A program made the translations under genes and the position numbers. Shown here piece after piece: positions 18,756-28,341 of a DNA stretch of 64,000 nucleotides. Where the stretch lies: the NCBI RefSeq assembly GCF_049200465.1, contig NZ_CP120836.1:2976001-3040000 (forward strand), read 5' to 3'. The notes under the pieces are model-generated. The model saw only the letters and a program-made list of their open reading frames with translations, was not told where the DNA came from and searched no databases. Within the stretch, counting starts at the first letter, position 1; the number at the start of each line of letters is the position of its first letter. Source of the stretch: Leptothermofonsia sp049200465 (GTDB lineage Bacteria; Cyanobacteriota; Cyanobacteriia; Leptolyngbyales; Leptolyngbyaceae).

Positions 18756-18933
18756 GCGAGCATTTACAGAAATTGAAGCATAGTAAAAAATTGAAGCATA
18801 GTAAAACTGCAACATCGGTGATTACTTGGGATTGAATGCTTCTTTATTTAAGAGGCCGCTGCTGTGAATAAAGCGCATCACATTTAAATTGCTACAGAAG
18901 ATCCGTTCACATCGAAGGAGCAAGCTCTTTTCT

Positions 18934-19220
18934 ATAGCGATAGTCATTATGCCAACTCTGAACGCTTGCCTCGGTGAGGGAAATAACAAATATAGCTCTA
19001 AACAGGTGCGTTAGGACATTGAAATTAAAGAGGGAGTGGGGGCTTCGCCCCCAGCTAGGGGTTGAAACCTCTAGAGAGTGTTCTAGAAACGGGGTTCTAA
19101 CTCCTCGAAACCCTAATTCCCTCGCCCCCCTTTCCAGGATTGCCACAAAAAATTGACAAACCCAACCAAAATTGACAAACCCAACCTTTGCACCCCGTCC
19201 TAACCATAATGACTACTACA
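18934..19220. mobile_element. MITE-like repeat, family A, interrupted
   Basis: The left end tatagcgatagtcattatg is at about 18935 and the right end cgtcctaaccataatgac is near 19196. The family A hairpin gggggcttcgcccccagc lies at about 19037. The element is about 285 bp, nearly three times the usual length, because of extra internal sequence and a 19-bp tandem duplication (19149-19186). Confidence 0.55.
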
Positions 19221-19253
19221 ATAAAATACTAAAAAGGGGTAGAATAAAATACT

Positions 19254-19280
19254 AAAAAGGGGTAGGAAATATCCTACCCC
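19254..19280 (-). terminator. Intrinsic terminator of gnd
   Basis: On the minus strand, a 9-bp perfect stem (ggggtagga / tcctacccc) with a 4-nt loop is followed by TTTTT. It lies 28 bp after the gnd stop. Part of it (aaaaaggggtag with the A/T-rich flank) is duplicated at 19219-19264. Confidence 0.85.
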
Positions 19281-19307
19281 TACAAAATTGTTAATTGAAA
19301 TCAGGTA

Positions 19308-20753
19308 TTACTTAACCATTGCTGGTTCGGGCGTCTGGTCTGCAATGTTAACCCAATCGGTATGATAAGCGCCAGGTTTGTCCACACGCTCGTAGGTATG
19401 AGCACCAAAGTAGTCGCGCTGCGCCTGGGTAAGGTTTTGAGGCAAGCGATCGCGCCGATAACTATCAAAGTAATCTAGCGATGCACTAAATGCTGGTACC
19501 GGGATACCCACTGTTGCGGCAACGGCTACCACCTCTCGCCAGGCCATCTGCCGATCCAGAATCGTTTGCTTAAACTCCGGTGCCAGCAGCAGATTCGGCA
19601 GGCCGGGGTTTTCATCAAACGCATGCTTGATCTTGTTCAAAAAGCCAGCTCGAATAATGCACCCCCCTTTCCAGATGCGAGCGCATTCACCCAGGTTGAG
19701 GTTAAAACCATACACCTCTGATGCCTTACTTAGTAAGGCCATCCCTTGCGCGTAGGAACACATCTTAGAGCAGTACAAGGCATCTCGTACCTTGGTAATA
19801 AACTCCTGGGTATCGCCATCAAAATTGGCACTGGGACCTGTCAATTGCTTAGACGCTGCAACCCGCTCTTGCTTATAAGAAGACATGATGCGAGCAGTCA
19901 CAGCTGCGATGATTGTGGGAATGGCAACGCCAATTTCCAGGGCATCAGTAACAGTCCAGCGCCCGGTACCCTTCTGCCCAGCAGCATCCATAATCATATC
20001 GACTAGAGGCTTACCCGTTTCGGGGTCTATCACCTTAAAAATGTCTGCCGTGATCTCAATTAGATAGGAGTTGAGTTCATCGGTCGTATTCCACTCAGCG
20101 AACACTTCATGCAACCGTTGAGCGTTCAAGCCCAGAACATTTCTGAGCAGGTCATAGGCTTCAGCAATTAGCTGCATGTCGCCATATTCAATTCCGTTAT
20201 GCACCATCTTGACATAGTGCCCAGCACCACCAGGTCCAATATAGGTGACACAGGGACCATCATCAACCTGAGCTGCAATTTTGGTCAGGATAGGTTCCAG
20301 GTGATGATAGGCTTGCTGAGTACCCCCAGGCATCAGACTGGGACCATTCAAAGCACCCTCTTCACCGCCACTCACCCCCATGCCAATGAAGGTGAACTTA
20401 GCCGATTCCAGGTCAGCAGCACGACGCTGAGTATCCGTAAACAGTGAGTTACCGCCATCAATTAGAATGTCTCCTTCATCCAGGAGGGGCTTCAGTTGTT
20501 CAATCATTGCATCGACCGGAGCACCCGCTTTTACCATAATCAGGATTTTGCGGGGGCGTTCCAGGGCGGCAACAAACTCTTCTAGGGTATACGCCGCAAC
20601 AAAATTCTTACCCTGTGCCCGCGTTGCCATGAATGTATCTGTTTTTTCACGGCTACGGTTATATACAGCAACGGGAAACCCATTACGTTCTACGTTGAGC
20701 GCCAGGTTTTCACCCATCACGGCAAGACCAATCACACCAAAGCTTTGTGCCAT
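19308..20753 (-). CDS. gnd: 6-phosphogluconate dehydrogenase, decarboxylating
   Basis: This 481-aa cytoplasmic enzyme of the oxidative pentose phosphate pathway converts 6-phosphogluconate and NADP+ to ribulose-5-phosphate, CO2 and NADPH. It has the Rossmann motif GLAVMGENLALN, then DGGNSLFTDT, the signature GVSGGEEGALNGPSLMPGG, catalytic-region VKMVHNGIEYGDMQ, and KGTGRWT in the helical domain. Length is standard and it begins MAQSFGVIGLAVMG. A strong intrinsic terminator follows. Together with pyk, xfp and glgP in the next 20 kb, it makes this stretch rich in central carbon genes. Confidence 0.97.
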   Translation of the reverse strand: MAQSFGVIGLAVMGENLALNVERNGFPVAVYNRSREKTDTFMATRAQGKNFVAAYTLEEFVAALERPRKILIMVKAGAPVDAMIEQLKPLLDEGDILIDGGNSLFTDTQRRAADLESAKFTFIGMGVSGGEEGALNGPSLMPGGTQQAYHHLEPILTKIAAQVDDGPCVTYIGPGGAGHYVKMVHNGIEYGDMQLIAEAYDLLRNVLGLNAQRLHEVFAEWNTTDELNSYLIEITADIFKVIDPETGKPLVDMIMDAAGQKGTGRWTVTDALEIGVAIPTIIAAVTARIMSSYKQERVAASKQLTGPSANFDGDTQEFITKVRDALYCSKMCSYAQGMALLSKASEVYGFNLNLGECARIWKGGCIIRAGFLNKIKHAFDENPGLPNLLLAPEFKQTILDRQMAWREVVAVAATVGIPVPAFSASLDYFDSYRRDRLPQNLTQAQRDYFGAHTYERVDKPGAYHTDWVNIADQTPEPAMVK

Positions 20754-21182
20754 AGATTTTCCTGAGAACTCTGCAAATGCTGGGGCTGTCTATTCCTCCC
20801 AGCGTAGCCCGATCCCATCAGGAAAGCTTGGAAAATAAGATTAAGCTGTGACGCAATTAGCCCTGTTAGAGAAAGGAAAAACAGGGGAAACATGGAGGGG
20901 AACGCAAAAGAGGAAAGGGATAGAAAGAAGGGAGCCTCAATAGAAACGGAAATGGGGCGGTTTTAGCGAGGTGAGGAAACGCAAACAAATCTTTCCTGAT
21001 CGCGATTGTCCAATGTCCTGCAAATGTTTCTTTATCTGAAGGAATCAAATTCTTTATTTGAGGAATCAAAAGTGGAAGAGATCTTTAGGTTTCTTAACAT
21101 ATTCTCTTAAAACTTAAATCTCATCCCTCTTTGGCGGAGTAAAGTTAATAGGTAGTCCTCAGGCACGGTTGGAGCGGCAATT
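20754..21182. other. Divergent intergenic region gnd / Ycf66-family gene
   Basis: It should hold both promoters. No gene or repeat element is recognised; a short duplicated phrase (gaggaatcaaa-like, near 21040-21070) is present. Confidence 0.4.
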
Positions 21183-23882
21183 ATGCTGGCATATCTTCTG
21201 GCACTGGTCGTTGGCTTAGGCAGTTTCGCCCTTTATATGGCTGCCTTTTTTTTCCCAGAGATACACCGCAAAAATGATTTTATTTGGAGCGGGGTCGGGT
21301 TGTTCTATGCTTTGGTGTTGTGGGTTTGTGCTGAACGTATTCGGGGAGGGTTGCTGTTAGGGCAAACAGCAAGTGTGGCTTTGCTGGGTTGGTTGGGCTG
21401 GCAAACGTTGATGATGCGGCGGCAAGTCACTCCACTAGAGGAACAAACGGCACTTCCCAGTTCCGATGAATTGAAGGGAATACTGTCGAATTTGTCCAAG
21501 CCTGAAACCTTCTCCAAGCTGTCTGGGCAAGTTGTCAGTCAATTTGAAAAGTTGAGAAACCAAATTCAGGACTTGACTGGCAGTGTGGGTAAGCCCAAGG
21601 TTGTAGTAAAACCTGAGCTAGATGAACCCTACATACCTCTCACTCCAGAAGATTTCGCATCGGCTCGCCGCAAGCCAATGGTTGAAGCCCCAGTGGATGT
21701 AGATATAGACATTGACACTGAAGAGACGATCGCCCATGTTGAGGAGGCGATCGCCGATGCCGTTGAGCAAGCACCATCCTCAGAGATGACGCCAGGTGAA
21801 GCGTTTGAAACCTTGACCGAGGAAGCTTCAGATCAGGTTCATGAGGTTTCTGAGCAAATCGGTATTGGTTCTAGCAAAGCCGCCAGAGATGTCAAGGAAG
21901 CAGCCTATGCTGCGGCTGAAAATACAACAAAATCAGTTCCACCTCTGAAAGAAAAAGCAACCAGTGTGTTTGCGATCTTTAGTGATGTGGCAAGGGGCCT
22001 GTTCAAGAAGAAAGAGAGCAAGCCAACCTATGTCAGAAAGCAGTTTCGCCAATCCACCGGGGAAGTTGTTCTTGAGCAAAAGGTTTCCCCAGAGGGATTG
22101 GATGAGCCCGCTACAATCCATGCCGAATTAGTTAATGAAGAGACGATTGTAGAAGGAATTGCCGATGCAGCGATCGCAGAAACTATCGCTACAGAAGTGA
22201 CAGAAGTGATGGAAAAAGTGACCGAGAAAGAATCTTTTCCATCTGTTGAAGAATTGTTTGAAGCAGAAACTCCAGCTAACCAAACAAGTGAAATTGATTC
22301 TACGGATGCTCTAATTGAAGGACTCCTTCAAGAAAAAGAGCCAGTTACTGAGGAGTTGTCCTTAGCGGATCAATCTGATGAACCCGGTTCTGCTGATGCG
22401 GCAATCGCGGGGCTTTTTCAAGAAGAGCCAGTTACTGAGGAGTTGTCCTTAGCGGATCAATCTGATGAACTCGGTTCTGCTGATGCGGCGATCGCGGGGC
22501 TTTTTCAAGAAGAGCCAGTTACTGAGGAATTGTCCTTAGCGAATCAATCTGATGAACTCGGTTCTGCTGATGCGGCGATCGCGGGACTTTTTCAAGAAGA
22601 GCCTACTATTGAAGAAACTTTAGTGGTGGAAGAAACGCTTCAATTCGAACCAGAATCAGCAGTTGATTCCAACCTGGAAGAAGCTCCAGAGGCAACGATT
22701 TCCGAAAATTTGCTTGCCAATATAGATACATCTTTTGAGGCACAGTCTGAAGCAATTTTAGATATGGGGTCCGATATCCCTTCCTTTGAGACTGAAACCA
22801 TATCTTCTGCTGAGATAACCGGGCTTTTCCAGGAACAATCTCAGGAACAATCTGAAGTCACTTCAGAAACAGGCTTCGATTTTTCCTTTGCCTCAGAAGA
22901 AACTCCAGCCGCAAACCTGGAGACTTCTGAGATTGTGGAAGAGAGTGCTTCAGGTGAGGATGAGATTCTGAAGGAATTGGCTGAAGCGGATCTCGACAGC
23001 GATCTGGACATGCCTTTCGATACTGGTGAAACAGCACCCCCTGAAGTGAACTCCCTCTTCCAGAAACCGTTGGAGGAACCGCTGGAAATAAGTCCAGATT
23101 TGAACCTGGAGATAGCCTTAGCCAACCTTGAGGAAGGTTCTGTAGATGAAGTTTCTGATGGCGATTCACTGTTTGAAGAATCGCCTGGAATTGGAGAATT
23201 GTCTGGAATAACTCCCGATACAAACTGGGATGATTCCTTCAATGAAGCTGAGGACACTCCTCCAGCGACTGAAATGGTTTCTTCCGATGGTGAAGATATA
23301 TCTTCTTCAGAAAGAGAAGCCCTTCTTCAAGAGGAATCTGAAGCCATTCCAGATCTTTCCTCAGAATCTTCCTCACCCGTGACAGAAGAAGCATTGTTCC
23401 CGAATATTGATGGACTCTTTCAGGAACAATCTGAGAAGGCTGCTGACTTTAGCCTGGAGTCTTCCTCCAATCTGGTTGAAGAGGTTACATCAGATATTGA
23501 TGCCTTCTTTGAGGAACAAAACAAATCTCATTTGCCCATGGGTCTGGAAAATCCATTTGCAGAGGCGATCGCAGAGCAACCGATTTTAACAACCGATTTG
23601 CTGGCAGAAGAATCTGCCCCGCTCGAAGACTTTAATCTGGAAGGGAGGCTCCCTAGTGAGACAGTTGCTGAGGATGCCGTCCAAGGGGTAGACATTGAGA
23701 TTCAGTTTGAGCCAGAGGGCACGATTGATCTGAATAATCTGGAAGGGTTGTTTGACGATGTCTCTGCCGAAGGTGCTGGCCTGGACGTTGAGAATCTGTT
23801 TCCAGAAAATACAGAGAATTTTGACCTTAGCCTTGAAGACGCCTTTAAAGACTCGGATAGAAAGCCTGAGGGTGAGGGGTAA
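21183..23882 (+). CDS. Ycf66-family membrane protein with a very long acidic repeat tail
   Basis: This is an 899-aa protein. The first 85 residues match the Ycf66 family of cyanobacteria and plastids: LGSFALYMAAFFFPEIHRKN, then WSGVGLFYALVLWVCAERI and LGQTASVALLGWLGWQTL, giving about three membrane helices. The remaining 800 residues are acidic (Glu, Asp, Ser rich) and look largely disordered. They carry repeated short phrases of the type IxGLFQEE. Three nearly identical 87-bp units (22338-22598; 29 aa each, EPVTEELSLADQSDE type) are a recent expansion. The function of Ycf66 is not established. The tail is probably cytoplasmic or stromal and could be a scaffold. Confidence 0.8.
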   Translation: MLAYLLALVVGLGSFALYMAAFFFPEIHRKNDFIWSGVGLFYALVLWVCAERIRGGLLLGQTASVALLGWLGWQTLMMRRQVTPLEEQTALPSSDELKGILSNLSKPETFSKLSGQVVSQFEKLRNQIQDLTGSVGKPKVVVKPELDEPYIPLTPEDFASARRKPMVEAPVDVDIDIDTEETIAHVEEAIADAVEQAPSSEMTPGEAFETLTEEASDQVHEVSEQIGIGSSKAARDVKEAAYAAAENTTKSVPPLKEKATSVFAIFSDVARGLFKKKESKPTYVRKQFRQSTGEVVLEQKVSPEGLDEPATIHAELVNEETIVEGIADAAIAETIATEVTEVMEKVTEKESFPSVEELFEAETPANQTSEIDSTDALIEGLLQEKEPVTEELSLADQSDEPGSADAAIAGLFQEEPVTEELSLADQSDELGSADAAIAGLFQEEPVTEELSLANQSDELGSADAAIAGLFQEEPTIEETLVVEETLQFEPESAVDSNLEEAPEATISENLLANIDTSFEAQSEAILDMGSDIPSFETETISSAEITGLFQEQSQEQSEVTSETGFDFSFASEETPAANLETSEIVEESASGEDEILKELAEADLDSDLDMPFDTGETAPPEVNSLFQKPLEEPLEISPDLNLEIALANLEEGSVDEVSDGDSLFEESPGIGELSGITPDTNWDDSFNEAEDTPPATEMVSSDGEDISSSEREALLQEESEAIPDLSSESSSPVTEEALFPNIDGLFQEQSEKAADFSLESSSNLVEEVTSDIDAFFEEQNKSHLPMGLENPFAEAIAEQPILTTDLLAEESAPLEDFNLEGRLPSETVAEDAVQGVDIEIQFEPEGTIDLNNLEGLFDDVSAEGAGLDVENLFPENTENFDLSLEDAFKDSDRKPEGEG
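22338..22598 (+). repeat. Three 87-bp in-frame tandem repeats
   Basis: Units at 22338-22424, 22425-22511 and 22512-22598 differ at only a few bases. Each encodes 29 residues beginning EPVTEELSLA. A diverged fourth unit starts at 22599. They lie in the acidic tail of the Ycf66-family protein. Confidence 0.9.
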
Positions 23883-23899
23883 TTGCTCAGATCTGGCTC

Positions 23900-25342
23900 T
23901 CAGCCCCTTTCCTGACAGCCCTTAGATGAGATCGTGTGAATTTTGAGGAAGTTAGTACCGCCTGCCTTGCCAAATGGAATTCCACCCATAACCAGCACCT
24001 TATCGCCAGGCGCTGCAAAGTTGCGCTGAATCAAGTCTGCCTCCACTTGCGATAAAACATCGGTCAAGGTGCCTTCAAAGGCTTTTGACAAGACGGGTCT
24101 AACACCCCAGTTTAAGCTGAGACGGCGATAGACTCTGGGGTTTGGTGTATAGGCAACGATGGGAGCCTTTGGTCGTTCTGCTGATGCAAGTTCAGCGGTG
24201 TAGCCTGTCTCTGTAAAGGCGACAATACATTGCAGATTGACGGTGTCATCGATCGCATGTAAAGCCTCACTGATGGCATTGGCATCATCAGGATGATTGG
24301 CTGGATAGTTGACAAATTGGACCGCAGGTTCAACTTCGGTCGCAATCCGCGCCAACATCTTGACTGACTCTACCGGGTAATTGCCTACAGCCGACTCGCC
24401 AGAGAGCATGACAGCATCGGTACCATCCATAATTGCGTTCGCTACATCACTGGCCTCCGCACGGGTAGGACGAGGATTATGAATCATGCTGTCCAACATT
24501 TGAGTTGCTGTAATCACCGGAATGCCCTTTCGGTTGCACAGTTGGATGATCCGCTTCTGAATCAAGGGCACCTTCTCCGGACTCATTTCCACACCTAGAT
24601 CGCCTCGTGCCACCATGATGGCATTGCACTCATCGACAATCGCTTCCAGGTTAGCGATCGCCTGGGGCCTCTCCAGCTTTGCCATCACAGGAATGTCCAC
24701 TTTTTTCTCCTTCAGCAAAGCCTTAAGCGTTTGAATATCCTCCGGTTTACGGACAAAGCTGAGGGAAATGATGTCTACTCCTTGCTCAATGCCAAAGTCC
24801 AAGTCACGCTGGTCCTTTTCAGTCATGGAGGGCAGGCGTAGATTCAGTGTTGGAAAGTTAACACCCTTGCGGCTTTTGAGAACTCCTCCCTCCACCACTT
24901 TGCACTGAACCACATTGCCATCGATTTTTTCGACTCGCAATTCCAACAAGCCATCATCCAACAAAACCTGCGTTCCCGGTTCTGCTTCCTCTGCCACGTA
25001 GGGATAGTCGATGCCAACAGTATTGGGTTGTCCTGTGTAGTCAGCGATTGGAACTAGAGTGAGGCTGTCTCCTTCATTCAAGATTATCCCTTCAGCAGGC
25101 AAGTCACCCACCCGGATCTTTGGTCCCTGAAGGTCTTGCAGGAGCATCAACGGCAAGTCCAGTTCTTCAGAAATATCTCGCAATCGTTTGATCCGTTTAG
25201 CGTGATCCTCATAGTTACCGTGGGAAAAGTTGAGCCGCGCCACATTCATTCCTGCCAGCATCAGTTTGCGAATCATTTCGGGAGAATCGCTTGCTGGACC
25301 AATTGTTGCCACAATTTTGGTGCGATGGATCAATGGTTTCAT
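23900..25342 (-). CDS. pyk: Pyruvate kinase
   Basis: This 480-aa glycolytic enzyme converts phosphoenolpyruvate and ADP to pyruvate and ATP. It has HRTKIVATIGPAS at the N terminus, LNFSHGNYEDH, LQDLQGPKIRVGDLP, the catalytic-lysine region VMAKLERPQAI, the metal site ARGDLGVEMS, and ITATQMLDSM with RAEASDVANAI. It lacks the extra C-terminal domain of long cyanobacterial pyruvate kinases, so it is the short form. It converges on the Ycf66-family gene with only 17 bp between stops. It lies 210 bp downstream of glgP in the same direction; a family D repeat fills much of that gap. Confidence 0.96.
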   Translation of the reverse strand: MKPLIHRTKIVATIGPASDSPEMIRKLMLAGMNVARLNFSHGNYEDHAKRIKRLRDISEELDLPLMLLQDLQGPKIRVGDLPAEGIILNEGDSLTLVPIADYTGQPNTVGIDYPYVAEEAEPGTQVLLDDGLLELRVEKIDGNVVQCKVVEGGVLKSRKGVNFPTLNLRLPSMTEKDQRDLDFGIEQGVDIISLSFVRKPEDIQTLKALLKEKKVDIPVMAKLERPQAIANLEAIVDECNAIMVARGDLGVEMSPEKVPLIQKRIIQLCNRKGIPVITATQMLDSMIHNPRPTRAEASDVANAIMDGTDAVMLSGESAVGNYPVESVKMLARIATEVEPAVQFVNYPANHPDDANAISEALHAIDDTVNLQCIVAFTETGYTAELASAERPKAPIVAYTPNPRVYRRLSLNWGVRPVLSKAFEGTLTDVLSQVEADLIQRNFAAPGDKVLVMGGIPFGKAGGTNFLKIHTISSKGCQERG

Positions 25343-25469
25343 TAGGGTGGGAGGGGAACAGGTGGTAGGTGAGAGGGTAGGGTAGCGAAGCCTGCCCGAA
25401 GAGTATGAGGGCGATGGGGTAGTGAAGGCCGTCTTTCACCCTCCCACCACTTTATTCTTCTACGCTCTT

Positions 25470-25548
25470 AGGCATTGCTTCTAGGGATGAAAAAGGTGCT
25501 GGATGCTTGAAACTTCGTTTCAATTCATCTCGCTTCTCAGCAACGCCT
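25470..25548. mobile_element. MITE-like palindromic repeat, family D
   Basis: It carries aggcattgctt and tctcagcaacgcct ends with cttgaaacttcgtttcaatt inside, closely matching the copy at 7098-7177. It lies in the glgP-pyk gap, immediately after the glgP stop codon. Confidence 0.65.
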
Positions 25549-25552
25549 TCTC

Positions 25553-28078
25553 TTAAACGTTGAGCTTCAGATCACTGTTTGATTGGCTGTATTCGGGTAC
25601 GTCTACCTGAACAGAAGGGACTTTCCAGATTTTCTGGAGATAATCACGAATGGAGCGATCGCTGGAGAATTTGCCCATCCGCGCTATATTCAAAATGGAC
25701 ATCCGAATCCAGTGATCCCGATCGCGGTATGCCTTACTTACTCGATCCTGACATTCTACATAGGACTGATAGTCTGCCAGCAGGAGATATTCGTCGCGGT
25801 ACAGCAGTGAGTCTAACAATGGCTTGAACAGGTTGGGGTCACCGTGGGAGAAGAACCCGGAAGAGATGCGATCAATGACCAGCTTCAATTCATTGTTGCT
25901 ATTGTAGTAATCCCAGGGATTGTACCCAGTTGCTTTCTTAGCAAGCACTTCTTCAGCCGTCAAGCCAAACAGGAAGAAGTTATCAGCACCTACTGCCTCT
26001 CGAATTTCGATATTTGCTCCGTCGAGGGTTCCGATTGTGAGAGCGCCGTTCATGGAGAACTTCATATTGCCTGTGCCAGAGGCTTCCTTACCGGCAGTAG
26101 AAATTTGCTCGGAGAGATCGGCAGCAGGATAGACGCGCTGGGCAAACTTGACATTGTAATCCTTCATGAAAACAACTTTGAGCCGACCGCGCATATCCGG
26201 GTCATGATTGATGACCTCAGCGATCGAATTGATCAATTTAATAATCAGCTTCGCCATGTAATAACCAGGAGCCGCTTTACCACCAAACAGGAAGGTGCGC
26301 GCTGTAATATCCAGATCAGGATTGGCTTTTATCCGGTTGTAGAGTGTGATGATATAGAGTGCATTCAGGTGTTGCCGTTTGTATTCATGGATGCGTTTTG
26401 CCTGAATATCGAATAGCGAATTTGGATCAATATCAATGTTGTAGTTTGCTCGAATATAATTCGCCAGATCTTGCTTAACAGCTTGTTTTACCTGACGGAA
26501 TTCGTCACGAAAACCTGGATCGTAAATGAAGTTCTCTAGTTTCCGCAGTTCATCCAGATTCTTGATCCAGCCATCTCCAATCTTGCTGGTGATGAGATTG
26601 GCTAGCCGGGGGTTACTTAACACCATAAAGCGACGGGGCGTGACTCCGTTGGTGACATTAGTAAACTTTTCTGGATACATTTCGTAGAAGTCACGTAATA
26701 CAGTCTGCTTCAATAATTCACTGTGCAGCTCTGCAACTCCGTTGACAGCATAGCTACCTACACAGGCAAGATTAGCCATACGAACATATCGCTCACCACT
26801 CTCGTCAATAATCGACATGCGACGGATGCGATCAAAATCATCTGGGAATCTAATCCGAACGTCATCCAGGAAACGGCGATTAATTTCGTAAATCAGTTCC
26901 AGATGACGGGGTAACAGGCTGCCAAACATACCCAGAGGCCAGCGCTCCAGTGCTTCTGGCAGCAACGTATGGTTCGTGTAGGCGAAGGTCCTAGTAGTAA
27001 TGTTCCAGGCTTTATCCCAATCAAATCCATGCTCGTCAAGTAAGAGTCGCATCAACTCAGCAACAGCAATGGTTGGATGGGTATCATTTAACTGAATCGC
27101 ATAGTGTTCGTGGAATCGATCCAGAGCAATATTTTGTATCTTCATCATGCGGATCATATCCTGCAAAGAACAGGAGACAAAGAAGTACTGTTGCTCCAGT
27201 CGCAGTTGCTTACCTTGATAGGATTCATCGTTGGGATAAAGAACTTTGGTGATGTTTTCGCATTCACTTTTCTCGTGAACCGCTCCGAAGTAATCACCTT
27301 TATTAAAGGCTTCAAAGTCGAACGATTCTGGGGCTTCTGCTTTCCACAGGCGCAAGGTATTGGCAGTATTGGTTTGGAAACCCAGAATTGGCGTATCGTA
27401 AGGAACACCTTTGACGACTTTGTAGGGAACCCAACGGATACGGTAGCGGCCATGCTCGTCAGTATAAGCTTCAGTGCGTCCACCAAACTTAACTTCTAAC
27501 TCTGCTTCTGGACGAGCAACTTCCCAGGGATTGCCATATCGCAGCCATTTATCTGTGATTTCAACTTGCCAGCCGTCTTTAATTTCCTGATCAAAGATGC
27601 CATATTCGTAACGGATGCCGTAGCTGATCGCAGGAATTTCCAGCGTTGCCAGAGAGTCGATGTAGCAAGCGGCCAGACGACCTAAACCACCATTACCTAA
27701 TCCGGGTTCTTCTTCTTGTTCCAGCAAATCGGTCAGGTTGAGTCCCAGTTCCTCCATTGCCTGTTTCACTACGTCGTAAAGTCCCAGGTTGATCAGATTG
27801 TTGCCTAAATGAGGTCCCATAAGAAACTCGGCAGACAGGTAGGCAACCATCCGGGGTGCCTTTTCTAGGTAGGTCTGGGTAGTCTGGAGCCACCGATTGA
27901 GCAGGCGATCGCGCACCGTATACGCTAATGCCATGTAGTAATCATTTTTAGTTGAGATTTTGGGAAACTTTGCCTGAATGTAGAACAGGTTATCTAGAAA
28001 TGCCCGCTTCAGCGTTTCGATACTAATCCCAGTGCGATCGTCTTCAATTTGAATGTTGTTGGAAATGACATCAACCAT
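25553..28078 (-). CDS. glgP: Glycogen phosphorylase
   Basis: This 841-aa PLP enzyme releases glucose-1-phosphate from glycogen using Pi. It is full length and has all the usual landmarks: EFLMGPHLGNNL, GLGNGGLGRLAACY, TNHTLLPEALERWP, TNVTNGVTPRR, AKRIHEYKRQHLN, FGGKAAPGYY, and the PLP-lysine site GTGNMKFSMNGAL (Lys about residue 673). It starts at ATG 28078. It follows two genes encoding phosphate-binding-protein receptors, one of which carries a degenerate copy of this same enzyme. That makes it the intact reference for the pseudo-phosphorylase at 31514-35227. The gap to the upstream gene (245 bp) contains a family C repeat. Confidence 0.97.
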   Translation of the reverse strand: MVDVISNNIQIEDDRTGISIETLKRAFLDNLFYIQAKFPKISTKNDYYMALAYTVRDRLLNRWLQTTQTYLEKAPRMVAYLSAEFLMGPHLGNNLINLGLYDVVKQAMEELGLNLTDLLEQEEEPGLGNGGLGRLAACYIDSLATLEIPAISYGIRYEYGIFDQEIKDGWQVEITDKWLRYGNPWEVARPEAELEVKFGGRTEAYTDEHGRYRIRWVPYKVVKGVPYDTPILGFQTNTANTLRLWKAEAPESFDFEAFNKGDYFGAVHEKSECENITKVLYPNDESYQGKQLRLEQQYFFVSCSLQDMIRMMKIQNIALDRFHEHYAIQLNDTHPTIAVAELMRLLLDEHGFDWDKAWNITTRTFAYTNHTLLPEALERWPLGMFGSLLPRHLELIYEINRRFLDDVRIRFPDDFDRIRRMSIIDESGERYVRMANLACVGSYAVNGVAELHSELLKQTVLRDFYEMYPEKFTNVTNGVTPRRFMVLSNPRLANLITSKIGDGWIKNLDELRKLENFIYDPGFRDEFRQVKQAVKQDLANYIRANYNIDIDPNSLFDIQAKRIHEYKRQHLNALYIITLYNRIKANPDLDITARTFLFGGKAAPGYYMAKLIIKLINSIAEVINHDPDMRGRLKVVFMKDYNVKFAQRVYPAADLSEQISTAGKEASGTGNMKFSMNGALTIGTLDGANIEIREAVGADNFFLFGLTAEEVLAKKATGYNPWDYYNSNNELKLVIDRISSGFFSHGDPNLFKPLLDSLLYRDEYLLLADYQSYVECQDRVSKAYRDRDHWIRMSILNIARMGKFSSDRSIRDYLQKIWKVPSVQVDVPEYSQSNSDLKLNV

Positions 28079-28239
28079 AGTAATCGCTACTCCTGTTGGT
28101 TGTTGATATTGCCAGGTAATGAGTGTTGGGTTTACTTTCTCCCTAAATATTCACTTTTGCTGGAGTCGATAGCTGATCTTCTCCAGTTCTTACCAAAACC
28201 CTATTGCCGGAGCTTAGTTAACCCGATTAGAAATTGCTA

Positions 28240-28341
28240 AATCGATCTTTCTTGAAATTTGAACGCAGTGCAAGGGGTTTCACCCCTGCCTTGGGGCAAA
28301 GCCCCCTCTTCTTTGTTCATAAACTATTTGTGAACGCTATA
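28240..28341 (-). mobile_element. MITE-like repeat, family C, overlapping a 3' end
   Basis: Family C in reverse: a clear terminus (revcomp tatagcgttcacaaatagtt) at 28341, a ggggtttcacccc hairpin inside, and a degenerate other end near 28240. Its terminus encodes the last five residues (YSVHK) and the TAG stop of the gene at 28324-30834. Confidence 0.7.

Larger units (their letters stand above)
18374..19307. other. Decayed intergenic region between ppx and gnd
   Basis: It contains a glutathione-S-transferase relic, a 15-bp x4 tandem repeat, a 17-bp duplication (about 18774-18806), an interrupted family A repeat (18934-19220), a 19-bp x2 duplication (19149-19186) and the gnd terminator. No intact gene is seen; the short open frames are repeat artefacts. 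Confidence 0.6.

Noticed and set aside
22338..22598. CRISPR-like array, because of regular near-identical repeats
   Set aside because: The units are contiguous without spacers and encode protein in frame; it is a coding tandem repeat.
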